This document shows positions 43,128 through 51,039 of a DNA stretch of 64,000 bases, piece after piece (within the stretch, counting starts at the first letter, position 1; each line of letters starts with the position of its first letter). Made by a program: the position numbers and the translations under genes. The notes beneath the pieces were generated by a model that saw only the letters and a list, made by a program, of their open reading frames with translations, did not search any database and was not told the origin of the DNA. The DNA comes from Rhizobium sp. Leaf306 (GTDB lineage: Bacteria > Pseudomonadota > Alphaproteobacteria > Rhizobiales > Rhizobiaceae): positions 1 to 64,000 of the forward strand of contig NZ_LMNX01000005.1 of assembly GCF_001423425.1 (NCBI RefSeq), given 5' to 3'.

Positions 43128-44687
43128 ATGCTTGATCCTGTATTGTCGGCGGACAAACCGCCTATTTTGGAAATGCGCGGCATTTCAAAAAGTTTTGGCG
43201 CCGTTAAGGCGCTTTCGGACGTCAGCTTTACCGTCAAGGAAGGCGAGATTCACGCCCTTGTCGGCGAGAACGGTGCCGGCAAGTCGACGCTGATGAAGGT
43301 GCTTTCGGGCGTGTACCCGCATGGTTCCTACGAAGGCTCGATCCTGTTCGACGGCGAGGAACGCCACTTCCGCGACATCAACGATTCCGAAAAGCTCGGT
43401 ATCATCATCATTCACCAGGAGCTCGCGCTCATCCCGCTGATGTCGATTGCCGAGAACATCTTTCTCGCGAACGCGCCATCCAAGTACGGAGTGATCGACC
43501 GCGATGCTCGCTACATCCGCACCAAGGCCCTGCTCGCCAAGGTCGGTCTCGTTGCCGAGGTGCCCGAAACCCTCATCACCAACCTCGGTGTCGGCAAGCA
43601 GCAGCTGGTCGAGATCGCCAAGGCACTGTCCAAGGACGTGCGCCTGCTGATCCTCGACGAGCCGACCGCTTCGCTCAACGAAACCGACAGCGCAGCCCTG
43701 CTCGAACTCCTCAAGGAATTCCGCCGCAACGGCATTACCTCGATCATGATCAGCCACAAGCTGAACGAGATCTCGGAAGTTGCGGACCGCATCACCGTGC
43801 TGCGCGACGGCCGTACGGTCGGCACGCTCGACTGTCACGAAGGTCCGGTCGACGAGGACGAGATCGTCCGTCGCATGGTCGATCGCGATCTCGAAAGCCG
43901 TTACCCGAAGCGCGAGCCGAAGATCGGCGAGGTGATCTTCGAGGTCGACGACTGGTCCGTCCACCATCCGCAGCATTCGCACCGCAAGGTGGTCAAGAAC
44001 GTGTCCATGAAGGTCCGGGCCGGCGAAGTCGTCGGCATCTCCGGCCTGATGGGGTCCGGCCGCACCGAGTTCGCGATGAGCGTGTTCGGTCGCGCCTATG
44101 GCCGCGATATTTCCGGCACCGTGAAGATCCATGGCAAGCCAGCGGATACATCGGACGTGCACCGGGCGATCAAGGCGGGCCTTGCCTATGTCACGGAAGA
44201 CCGCAAACATCTCGGGCTGATCCTGTCTGAGGACATCCGCAAGAATGTCTCGCTCGCGCATCTGGGCGGCGTTTCGTCACGCGGCGTGATCGACGACATC
44301 CGTGAAATGAAGGTTGCCCAGGAATTCCGCGACCGTATGCGGATCCGCAGCCATAACGTCTACCAGGAAACCGGCAAGCTTTCCGGCGGCAACCAGCAAA
44401 AGGTCGTGCTGTCGAAATGGCTGTTCACCAACCCGGACATCCTGATCCTGGACGAACCCACACGCGGCATCGATGTCGGCGCCAAGTACGAAATCTATTC
44501 CATCATCAACGAACTTGCGGATGCCGGTAAGGCAGTCATCGTGATCTCGTCCGAAATGCCCGAGCTCATCGGCATCTGCGACAGGATTATGGTCATGCAC
44601 GAGGGCGAATTTGTCGGCGAAGTCGCCGGCGAAGAGGCAACGCAGGAAAATATCATGCGCGCTATCATGCGCCGCAAGGGGAGATAA
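43128..44687 (+). CDS. gguA: Multiple sugar ABC transporter ATPase GguA
   Basis: A 519-residue two-domain CUT2 ATPase. Domain 1: Walker A GENGAGKST (about 46-54) and Walker B LLILDEPTASLN. Domain 2: degenerate P-loop GLMGSGRTEF (about 306-315), signature LSGGNQQKVVLSKW and Walker B ILILDEPTRG. The domain linker contains WSVHHPQHSHRKVVK, as in MmsA/GguA relatives. It is downstream of chvE and 2 bp before gguB. Confidence 0.93.
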   Translation: MLDPVLSADKPPILEMRGISKSFGAVKALSDVSFTVKEGEIHALVGENGAGKSTLMKVLSGVYPHGSYEGSILFDGEERHFRDINDSEKLGIIIIHQELALIPLMSIAENIFLANAPSKYGVIDRDARYIRTKALLAKVGLVAEVPETLITNLGVGKQQLVEIAKALSKDVRLLILDEPTASLNETDSAALLELLKEFRRNGITSIMISHKLNEISEVADRITVLRDGRTVGTLDCHEGPVDEDEIVRRMVDRDLESRYPKREPKIGEVIFEVDDWSVHHPQHSHRKVVKNVSMKVRAGEVVGISGLMGSGRTEFAMSVFGRAYGRDISGTVKIHGKPADTSDVHRAIKAGLAYVTEDRKHLGLILSEDIRKNVSLAHLGGVSSRGVIDDIREMKVAQEFRDRMRIRSHNVYQETGKLSGGNQQKVVLSKWLFTNPDILILDEPTRGIDVGAKYEIYSIINELADAGKAVIVISSEMPELIGICDRIMVMHEGEFVGEVAGEEATQENIMRAIMRRKGR

Positions 44688-44689
44688 TT

Positions 44690-45880
44690 ATGAGCACTCC
44701 GCAGGAAGCAATTACCGCTCCCAAGGCGGCGACAGGTTTCTGGAAGGAAAATCTTCGTGACTACGGGATGCTGATCTCGCTGGTCGTGATTGTCATCTTC
44801 TTCCAGGTCGCAACGGGGGGCGTTCTGCTGAAGCCGCTCAACATCACCAACATCGTTCTCCAGAACAGCTATATCGTCATCATGGCGCTCGGCATGCTGA
44901 TGGTGATCGTAACCGGCCACATCGACCTTTCGGTCGGTTCGGTCGCCGGTTTCGTCGGCGCGGTCGCGGCGATGCTGATGGTGCAGTACAGCTTCGACTT
45001 TGTCACGGCGAGCATCATCTGCCTCGTGCTCGGTGGCGTGATCGGCGCAATGCAGGGCTATTTCGTCGCCTATTTCAGGATTCCGTCCTTCATCGTGACG
45101 CTTGCCGGCATGCTGGTCTTCCGCGGGTTCATGATCGCGGTCCTTAGCGGCCGGTCGATCGGTCCCTTCGATCCGACCTTCCAGAAGTTGTCTTCCGGCT
45201 TCATCCCGGAACTGATCTCCTCGACGGGCGGCCTTTATCTGACGTCCTTCATCATCGGCCTGGTACTGGCCGCCCTGATGGTCTGGCAGAACTTCAGAAG
45301 CCGCGCACGGCGTGTCGAGCATGGCGTCGAATCCGAACCGATGGCTTTCTTCATCGGCAAGAACATCCTTGTCATGGCTGCCATCGGCTATGTCGCCTAC
45401 CTGATCTCGTCGCACCGCGGCCTGCCCAACGTGCTGATCATCATGGCCGTGCTGATCGTCGCCTACGGCTTCTTCACCAACCGCACGATCATCGGACGGC
45501 AGATCTATGCGGTCGGTGGCAATGCCCGCGCAGCCGAGCTGTCCGGCATCAAGACCGTGCGTCTGGTGTTCTGGACCTTCGTCAACATGGGTGTGCTGGC
45601 AGCGCTTGGCGGCCTCGTCGTTGCCGCTCGCCTCAACAGCGCGACCCCGAAGGCCGGCACGGGCTTCGAGCTCGACGTCATCGCGGCCTGCTTCATCGGC
45701 GGCGCCTCGGCTTACGGCGGCGTTGGCAAGGTCACGGGTGCCGTCATCGGCGCCTTCCTGATGGGCGTGATGAACAACGGCATGTCGATCCTCGGCATCG
45801 GCATCGACTATCAGCAGGTCATCAAGGGTCTGGTTCTGCTCGGCGCCGTCTGCGTCGACGTCTACAACCAGCGCCGTTGA
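44690..45880 (+). CDS. gguB: Multiple sugar ABC transporter permease GguB
   Basis: A 396-residue CUT2 permease, longer than the usual 330 because of an extra region about residues 195-245, as in XylH-type permeases and GguB. The family core is ALGMLMVIVTGHIDLSVGSVAGFVGA (about 65-90; core GHIDLSVGS). ATG 44690 follows GGGGAGATAATT. It is the last gene of the gguC-to-gguB plus-strand block and is followed by a strong terminator. Confidence 0.93.
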   Translation: MSTPQEAITAPKAATGFWKENLRDYGMLISLVVIVIFFQVATGGVLLKPLNITNIVLQNSYIVIMALGMLMVIVTGHIDLSVGSVAGFVGAVAAMLMVQYSFDFVTASIICLVLGGVIGAMQGYFVAYFRIPSFIVTLAGMLVFRGFMIAVLSGRSIGPFDPTFQKLSSGFIPELISSTGGLYLTSFIIGLVLAALMVWQNFRSRARRVEHGVESEPMAFFIGKNILVMAAIGYVAYLISSHRGLPNVLIIMAVLIVAYGFFTNRTIIGRQIYAVGGNARAAELSGIKTVRLVFWTFVNMGVLAALGGLVVAARLNSATPKAGTGFELDVIAACFIGGASAYGGVGKVTGAVIGAFLMGVMNNGMSILGIGIDYQQVIKGLVLLGAVCVDVYNQRR

Positions 45881-45903
45881 ACCCTCATCACAGAGAGACA
45901 GCG

Positions 45904-45934
45904 AAAGGCGGGAGCTTCAGCTTCCGCCTTTTTT
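45904..45934 (+). terminator. Intrinsic terminator after gguB
   Basis: AAGGCGGGAGCT and AGCTTCCGCCTT form a 12-bp stem with one G-U pair around a tiny loop, followed by a run of T residues and TTATT. It lies 24 bp after the gguB stop and closes the sugar operon. Confidence 0.88.
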
Positions 45935-45968
45935 ATTGCGACGCCGATGCGCTAAACCCTTATTGAAA

Positions 45969-46066
45969 GTAGGCGAGCGCCTACGTAATGAGGGCGGCAA
46001 CACAGACATATTATTGCCGCGATCGGGTCGCCTTAGCTGCCCGGCTCGTTCGGGGAGAAATCCCCG
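45969..46066 (+). promoter_or_regulatory. Leader of lpiA with three stem-loops
   Basis: Three perfect short stems lie between the gguB terminator and lpiA: GTAGGCG/CGCCTAC (45969-45984, 2-nt gap, so it may instead be a protein-binding dyad), GCGGCAA/TTGCCGC (45994-46020) and CGGGGA/TCCCCG with a GAAA loop (46051-46066). lpiA genes are acid-inducible in rhizobia. Which of these are in the transcript is unknown. Confidence 0.5.
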
Positions 46067-46096
46067 GCAATGCTTCAACAACCGGCATGACCATTG

Positions 46097-48673
46097 ATGT
46101 CCACAGATCAGCAGAAGACCGGCCTCCGCGAGACGTTTGAAAACTATCGCGGCTATCTTGTTCCCTTCATCATCCTCGTGGTCTTCGGCTTCACGACGTT
46201 TGCGATCTACGATCTGACGACCGAAGTCAGTTATGACGACGTGCTTGCAGCGCTTGCGGCCACGAAGGCATCGTCCATCCTTCTCGCGATCTTCTTCACC
46301 GCGCTGAGTTTCGTTGCCCTAACCGGTTACGACCTCAACGCACTCTCCTATATCGGCAAGAAGCTGCCACCGGTGCCGGTCGCGATGACCGCGTTCAGCG
46401 CCTATGCGGTTGGCAACACAGCCGGTTTCGGTGCCTTGAGCGGCGGCGCGATCCGATTCCGCGGTTACTCGCGGCTGGGCCTCAGCCCCGACGACATCGG
46501 CCGCGTGATCGCCTTCGTCACGCTCGCCTTCGGGATCGGCCTGCTTGGGGTGACTGCGATCGCATCGCTTGTCACGGCGCCTCGGATCGGCAGCCTGCTC
46601 GGCATCGGCGAGGGCTGGGTGCGCGGCATTGCGGTTGCGATCATCGTGGTGCTCTCAGTGCTTGTCGTTGCCGGCTGGAATGGCCGCGAAGTGGCATTGG
46701 GCAGGCTGAAGCTGCGGCTTCCCGATACGAAAACCTCGTCGCAGCAGTTCCTGATCACGGCGCTCGATATCGCTGCCTCGGCGTCGGTTCTTTACGTGCT
46801 TCTGCCGCAGACGGATATCGGCTGGCCGTCGTTCCTGGCGATCTATGCCACGGCTGTCGGTGCCGGCGTTCTCAGCCACGTTCCGGCGGGGCTGGGCGTG
46901 TTCGAGACGATCATCGTAGCGGCGCTCGGAAGCACTGTCGATATCGATCAGGTTCTCGGCAGCCTTGTTCTCTACCGGGTTATCTATCACGTGCTGCCGC
47001 TTCTGGTCGCGACGCTCTTCGTGATCGGCATGGAGGTGCAGCAGCTTTCCAACCATCCGGTCGCCTCGACGCTGCGCAAACTGGAATTCCGTCTGGCGCC
47101 CCTGCTGCTTGCCGCATTCGCGATGATCGCTGGTGCAATGCTGGTGTTTTCGGGCGTTACACCGACGCCGGATTCGGATCTGGATTTCCTCTACAACTAT
47201 CTGCCGCTGCCGGTCGTTGAAGGCGCGCATTTTCTGTCCAGCATTCTCGGCATCGTGCTTTTCGCGTCCGCCCGCGGTGTCAGCCAGAGGCTGGACGGTG
47301 CGTGGTGGACGGCAACGGCTTGTTCCGCGCTGGCTTTGCTGCTCGCCTTCATGCGTGCGGTCGCGGTGTTTGAAGCGATCTTTCTCGTCATTCTGCTCGC
47401 CGGCCTGTTGCTCAGCGCCCGGCAGTTCACCCGTCCGGCGTCACTCCTCCGGCAGGTGCTGACGCCTGCCTGGGTCGTGGCGATGCTGGTGCTGGTGGCG
47501 GCAGCGATAACAGTTCTTCTGTTCGTCTATCGCGAGGTGGATTACAGCCGCGAGCTCTGGTGGCAGTTCGAGTTTTCGGCAGAAGCGCCGCGTGGGCTTC
47601 GCGCGATCCTGGGTGTGGCGATCGTTGCGGGCACGATCGCGATTGCCAGCCTGTTGCGCCCGGCTGCGACCCGCACGGCACACTCCACGCCGGAGGAGCT
47701 GGAGCGGGCGGTCTCGATCGTTCGGCAGCAGGACGTCGCCGACGCGAATGTTGTGCGCATGGCCGATAAGCGGCTGATGTTTTCCACAAACGGCAAGGCT
47801 TTCATCATGTACGGCATTCAGGGTCGTTCCTGGATCGCCTTGTTCGATCCGGTCGGCCCGGCAGAGGAAATCCCCGAACTGGTCTGGAGCTTCGTGGAAG
47901 AGGCGAGGGCCCAGGGCGGACGGGCCGTGTTCTACCAGATTTCGCCGGCACTTCTGCCTTACTGCGCCGATGCTGGCATGCGGGCCGTCAAGCTTGGAGA
48001 ACTGGCGATCGTCGATCTGGAGCGTTTCGATCTCAAGGGAAGCCGTCTCGCGGGTCTGCGTCAGGCCGTCAACAAGGGGCTTCGCGAGGGGCTCGAATTC
48101 GACGTCATCGAGCAGCCGGATGTGATGAGTTCGATCGAGGATCTGCGCCGCGTGTCCGATACCTGGCTCGCAGTCCATGAAACACGCGAAAAGACGTTTT
48201 CGCTTGGTGCCTTCCAGGATGCCTATGTGGCATCCCAGCCGGTGGCGGTGCTGCGCACGCAGGGAAAGATCGTTGCCTTTGCGACGCTGTCGCTGACCGA
48301 AACGAAGCAGGAGGCAACCGTCGACCTGATGCGGTTTGCGCCGGATGCGCCCAGAGGCTCGATGGATTTCCTGTTCGTCCGCTGCATGGAATATCTACAG
48401 GCTGCCGGCTACAGGACCTTCAACCTCGGCATGGCGCCGCTTTCCGGCATGGCGCAGAGGGAGGCCGCCCCTGTCTGGGACCGGATCGGCAGCGTGATCT
48501 TCGAACACGGCGAGCGCTTCTACAATTTCAAAGGCCTGAAGGCATTCAAAACCAAGTTTCACCCGCACTGGGAACCCCGCTATCTGGCGGTGGCAAGCGT
48601 CAGTCCTGCCATTGCGATGGTCGATGCGACGCTGCTGATTGGTGGGGGCTTGAGAGGAGTGGTCGGAAAATGA
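46097..48673 (+). CDS. lpiA: Lysyl-phosphatidylglycerol synthase/flippase (LpiA, MprF type)
   Basis: An 858-residue membrane protein with the MprF layout: an N-terminal flippase region of multiple helices (about 15-520) and a C-terminal cytosolic DUF2156 transferase domain (about 545-840). The transferase uses Lys-tRNA to lysinylate phosphatidylglycerol. C-terminal motifs include RMADKRLMFS, GVFYQ-like AVFYQISPALLPY, FNLGMAPLSGM and YNFKGLKAFKTKFHPHWEPRYL, typical of the family. In rhizobia lpiA is induced at low pH and contributes to resistance to cationic peptides. It overlaps acvB by 4 bp, the order known in R. tropici. ATG 46097 is preferred over the TTG one codon earlier. Confidence 0.93.
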   Translation: MSTDQQKTGLRETFENYRGYLVPFIILVVFGFTTFAIYDLTTEVSYDDVLAALAATKASSILLAIFFTALSFVALTGYDLNALSYIGKKLPPVPVAMTAFSAYAVGNTAGFGALSGGAIRFRGYSRLGLSPDDIGRVIAFVTLAFGIGLLGVTAIASLVTAPRIGSLLGIGEGWVRGIAVAIIVVLSVLVVAGWNGREVALGRLKLRLPDTKTSSQQFLITALDIAASASVLYVLLPQTDIGWPSFLAIYATAVGAGVLSHVPAGLGVFETIIVAALGSTVDIDQVLGSLVLYRVIYHVLPLLVATLFVIGMEVQQLSNHPVASTLRKLEFRLAPLLLAAFAMIAGAMLVFSGVTPTPDSDLDFLYNYLPLPVVEGAHFLSSILGIVLFASARGVSQRLDGAWWTATACSALALLLAFMRAVAVFEAIFLVILLAGLLLSARQFTRPASLLRQVLTPAWVVAMLVLVAAAITVLLFVYREVDYSRELWWQFEFSAEAPRGLRAILGVAIVAGTIAIASLLRPAATRTAHSTPEELERAVSIVRQQDVADANVVRMADKRLMFSTNGKAFIMYGIQGRSWIALFDPVGPAEEIPELVWSFVEEARAQGGRAVFYQISPALLPYCADAGMRAVKLGELAIVDLERFDLKGSRLAGLRQAVNKGLREGLEFDVIEQPDVMSSIEDLRRVSDTWLAVHETREKTFSLGAFQDAYVASQPVAVLRTQGKIVAFATLSLTETKQEATVDLMRFAPDAPRGSMDFLFVRCMEYLQAAGYRTFNLGMAPLSGMAQREAAPVWDRIGSVIFEHGERFYNFKGLKAFKTKFHPHWEPRYLAVASVSPAIAMVDATLLIGGGLRGVVGK

Positions 48674-50058
48674 TGATGCTGTCCCGAATTCTCGCCGTCG
48701 GCATTCTGCTGGCCGGCGCCGGTTTCGCCTCCGCCCAGCAGCCTGCTTCCGAGCAAACCGGTTCGCAGACGGATGACTACAAGACCGGCATGATCGTCTC
48801 GCCGCATATCACTCTGCCCGCCGACAAGAATCTGAAGGCGATGGTCTTCCTGATCTCGAAGGGCGCAGGCTGGGGTGCCGAGGAAGAAAGCCAAGCCAAG
48901 GCGCTTGTCGATCAGGGGGCGGCGGTGGTCGGTATCGATTATCCCTCCTACATCGCGTCGCTCGCCAAGGATGACGGCGATTGTATCTACATGGTCTCCG
49001 ATATCGAAGACCTGTCGCAGCAGGTGCAGCGCCGGATCGGCAATGCCAGTTACCGGCATCCGATCATTGCCGGAATCGGGGATGGCGCGGCGCTTGCGCT
49101 CGGCATGATCGCGCAGAGCCCGTTTGCGACAATCTCGAAAGCCATCGCAGTCGATCCGACGGCCGGCATTCCGCTCGAAAAGGTTCTCTGCACCCCCGCG
49201 ACCAAGGAAAAGGCCGGAGACCGGACGATCTACGGCTTTACCGATGGAAAGCTGCCGGCCGACGTGACGATCGGCTTGACCGATGCGGCCGATGCCGCCG
49301 GCAAGGACCACGCCAACAGCCTCAAGGCTGGATGGCCGGATCTTGAGCTCAAGGACGTATCCGGGCCTGCAACTGAAGCGCTCGCAGATCTCCTCGACAC
49401 GGCGATTGAAGGTGACGGCAATAGCGATCAACTCGATCTGCTAGTAACGGTCCTGGACACGAAACCGACACTCGACACGATGGCGGTTGTCTATTCCGGC
49501 GATGGCGGATGGCGTGATATCGACAGCGAGCTCGGCGGTTATCTGCAGGCCCAGGGTGTGCCTGTGGTCGGGGTGGATTCGCTGCGGTATTTCTGGAAGG
49601 AACGCACGCCGCAGGAAACGGCGGATGATCTCGTCAAGATCATCGACACGTACCGGCGCCAGTGGAACGTGAAAAACGTGGTGCTGATCGGCTATTCATT
49701 CGGAGCCGACATCCTGCCGGCGACCTTCAACGTCCTGCCGGCTGCGACCAAAGCGAGGGTGAAACAGATTTCGCTGCTGGCGCTGTCGAAAGAGGTCGAT
49801 TTCGAGATTTCCGTTACCGGTTGGCTTGGTGTTGCCGGTGAGGGCAAGAACGGCGACAGCATTTCCGATATCGCCAAGATCGATCCGCATGTCGTGCAGT
49901 GCCTTTATGGTACCGACGAAGACGACGATCCTTGCCCGACGCTGAAACCGCAGGGTATCGAGACGGTCGGCATCGAAGGCGGACACCATTTCGATGAAGA
50001 TTACGAGGGGCTTGGAAAGCTCATTCTTGAGAGCCTCCACAAGCGGCTGACCAAGTAG
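48670..50058 (+). CDS. acvB: AcvB/AtvA/VirJ-like periplasmic alpha/beta hydrolase
   Basis: A 462-residue secreted protein with a signal peptide ending near ASAQ (about residue 22). The C-terminal half (about 265-460) is an alpha/beta hydrolase of the VirJ family with nucleophile Ser343 in GYSFGAD and a histidine in GGHHFDED near the C-terminus. The N-terminal half (about 35-245) is a related but degenerate copy in which the nucleophile elbow reads GIGDGA. This two-half layout is that of AcvB (Agrobacterium) and AtvA (R. tropici). AcvB has been reported to hydrolyse lysyl-phosphatidylglycerol, so it would counterbalance LpiA. The lpiA-acvB coupling supports this. Confidence 0.9.
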   Translation: MMMLSRILAVGILLAGAGFASAQQPASEQTGSQTDDYKTGMIVSPHITLPADKNLKAMVFLISKGAGWGAEEESQAKALVDQGAAVVGIDYPSYIASLAKDDGDCIYMVSDIEDLSQQVQRRIGNASYRHPIIAGIGDGAALALGMIAQSPFATISKAIAVDPTAGIPLEKVLCTPATKEKAGDRTIYGFTDGKLPADVTIGLTDAADAAGKDHANSLKAGWPDLELKDVSGPATEALADLLDTAIEGDGNSDQLDLLVTVLDTKPTLDTMAVVYSGDGGWRDIDSELGGYLQAQGVPVVGVDSLRYFWKERTPQETADDLVKIIDTYRRQWNVKNVVLIGYSFGADILPATFNVLPAATKARVKQISLLALSKEVDFEISVTGWLGVAGEGKNGDSISDIAKIDPHVVQCLYGTDEDDDPCPTLKPQGIETVGIEGGHHFDEDYEGLGKLILESLHKRLTK

Positions 50059-50344
50059 AAGCCGTTTTCCCGCGAAGAAATCACACTCCCGTGAGCTGGT
50101 TCGTGAGTTGGGGCTTGATTTCTGCGGCTCCCAAGATAAATCTCAGCGCACCAGGACCGGGCCCCTCTGGCAGTTCGCAGGAACTGTGATGTCGGACTGG
50201 ATTGTTCAACTTCAGGTGCCTGGTGTTTGTGGGGGTCGTCACTCGACCTTGACGGCAATCGAATGGATAGCGGTGAATTTCCGCCCGTAATTCGTCGCCC
50301 CTCTCCACGACATGGGTGCTCCGTATTGAAAGATCGGGTACCAA
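50059..50344 (+). promoter_or_regulatory. Leader region of the YjbE-type TerC gene
   Basis: This 286-bp gap between acvB and the TerC-family gene holds no credible gene. It contains AGAAATCA/TGATTTCT (50076-50083 and 50116-50123), then the shared TerC leader element (50151-50200), then GGTCG/CGACC (50234-50248). The distance from the shared element to the start codon is about 145 nt, much longer than in the other copy, so the two expression platforms differ. Confidence 0.6.
50151..50200 (+). promoter_or_regulatory. Shared TerC leader RNA element, copy B
   Basis: CCGGGCCCCTCTGGC (50157-50171), a stem GCAGTTC/GAACTGT with a 4-nt loop, and GATGTCGGAC (50188-50197). The flanking 15- and 10-nt blocks are identical to copy A before the other TerC gene. 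All five variable stem pairs differ from copy A but still pair. CCAG/CTGG and CCG/CGG can close a basal stem. Compensatory change of this kind points to selected RNA structure. Confidence 0.78.
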
Positions 50345-50998
50345 ATGATGGAATTCTTTACGCCGGAGGCACTGTCCGCCCTCGCGCAAGTAATCATGAT
50401 CGACCTTGTTCTGGCGGGTGACAACGCAATCGTCATCGGCCTCGCCGCCGCCGGACTGCCCAAGGATCAGCGCGCCAAGGCGATCCTGATCGGTATCATT
50501 GCCGCCACCGTGCTGCGTATCGGTTTTGCGCTTGCCACGACCCAGCTTCTGCAGATCGTCGGCCTGCTTCTTGCCGGTGGTGTCCTGCTTCTGTGGGTCT
50601 GCTGGAAGATGTGGCGCGAGCTGCGCACCCCGCACAGCCATGAGGACGATGCCGAAAATGTCGTCTCGAAGGCCGTCGAGGAAGGCGAGAACGCGTCCGT
50701 CAGCGGTGCGCCACGCAAGACCTTCGCCCAGGCTGCCTGGCAGATCGTCATCGCCGACGTTTCCATGTCGCTCGACAACGTTCTGGCCGTTGCCGGTGCC
50801 GCACACGAACATCCCGAAGTGCTGATCTTCGGCCTCATTCTTTCGATCGCCTTGATGGGTATCGCGGCAAGCTTCATCGCCCGCCTGCTCAACAAGCATC
50901 GCTGGATTGCCTATGTCGGTCTGGTGGTCATCCTCTACGTTTCGCTGGAGATGATCTACCGCGGCGTTCTGGAAGTCATGCCTTACATCAACGGCTGA
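50345..50998 (+). CDS. TerC-family membrane protein, YjbE type
   Basis: A 217-residue membrane protein, the short YjbE branch of the TerC family, with about six helices. The acidic family motifs are MIDLVLAGDNAIVIGLA (about 18-34) and IADVSMSLDNVLAVAGAA (about 134-151), each with the conserved Asp-Asn pair. A charged loop (about 95-125) separates the two halves. It follows lpiA-acvB but has its own leader with the element shared with the larger TerC protein at 196-1185. Manganese or other divalent-ion handling is likely from family data; direct evidence is absent. Confidence 0.92.
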   Translation: MMEFFTPEALSALAQVIMIDLVLAGDNAIVIGLAAAGLPKDQRAKAILIGIIAATVLRIGFALATTQLLQIVGLLLAGGVLLLWVCWKMWRELRTPHSHEDDAENVVSKAVEEGENASVSGAPRKTFAQAAWQIVIADVSMSLDNVLAVAGAAHEHPEVLIFGLILSIALMGIAASFIARLLNKHRWIAYVGLVVILYVSLEMIYRGVLEVMPYING

Positions 50999-51006
50999 GT
51001 GCACAA

Positions 51007-51037
51007 GACCCTGCGGCGGTTTTTCCGCCGCGGGGTC
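51007..51037. terminator. GC-rich stem-loop between convergent genes
   Basis: GACCCTGCGGCGG (51007-51019) and CCGCCGCGGGGTC (51025-51037) form a 13-bp stem with one G-U pair and a T-rich loop. It sits between the YjbE-type gene and the convergent acyltransferase gene. No T-run follows on either strand, so its strength as a terminator is uncertain. Confidence 0.6.
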
Positions 51038-51039
51038 CC

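Noticed and set aside
42013..45880. Plant-virulence locus because of chvE and acvB
   Set aside because: Both genes are chromosomal housekeeping or sugar-uptake genes in many non-pathogenic rhizobia; no vir, T-DNA or conjugation genes occur in the window.
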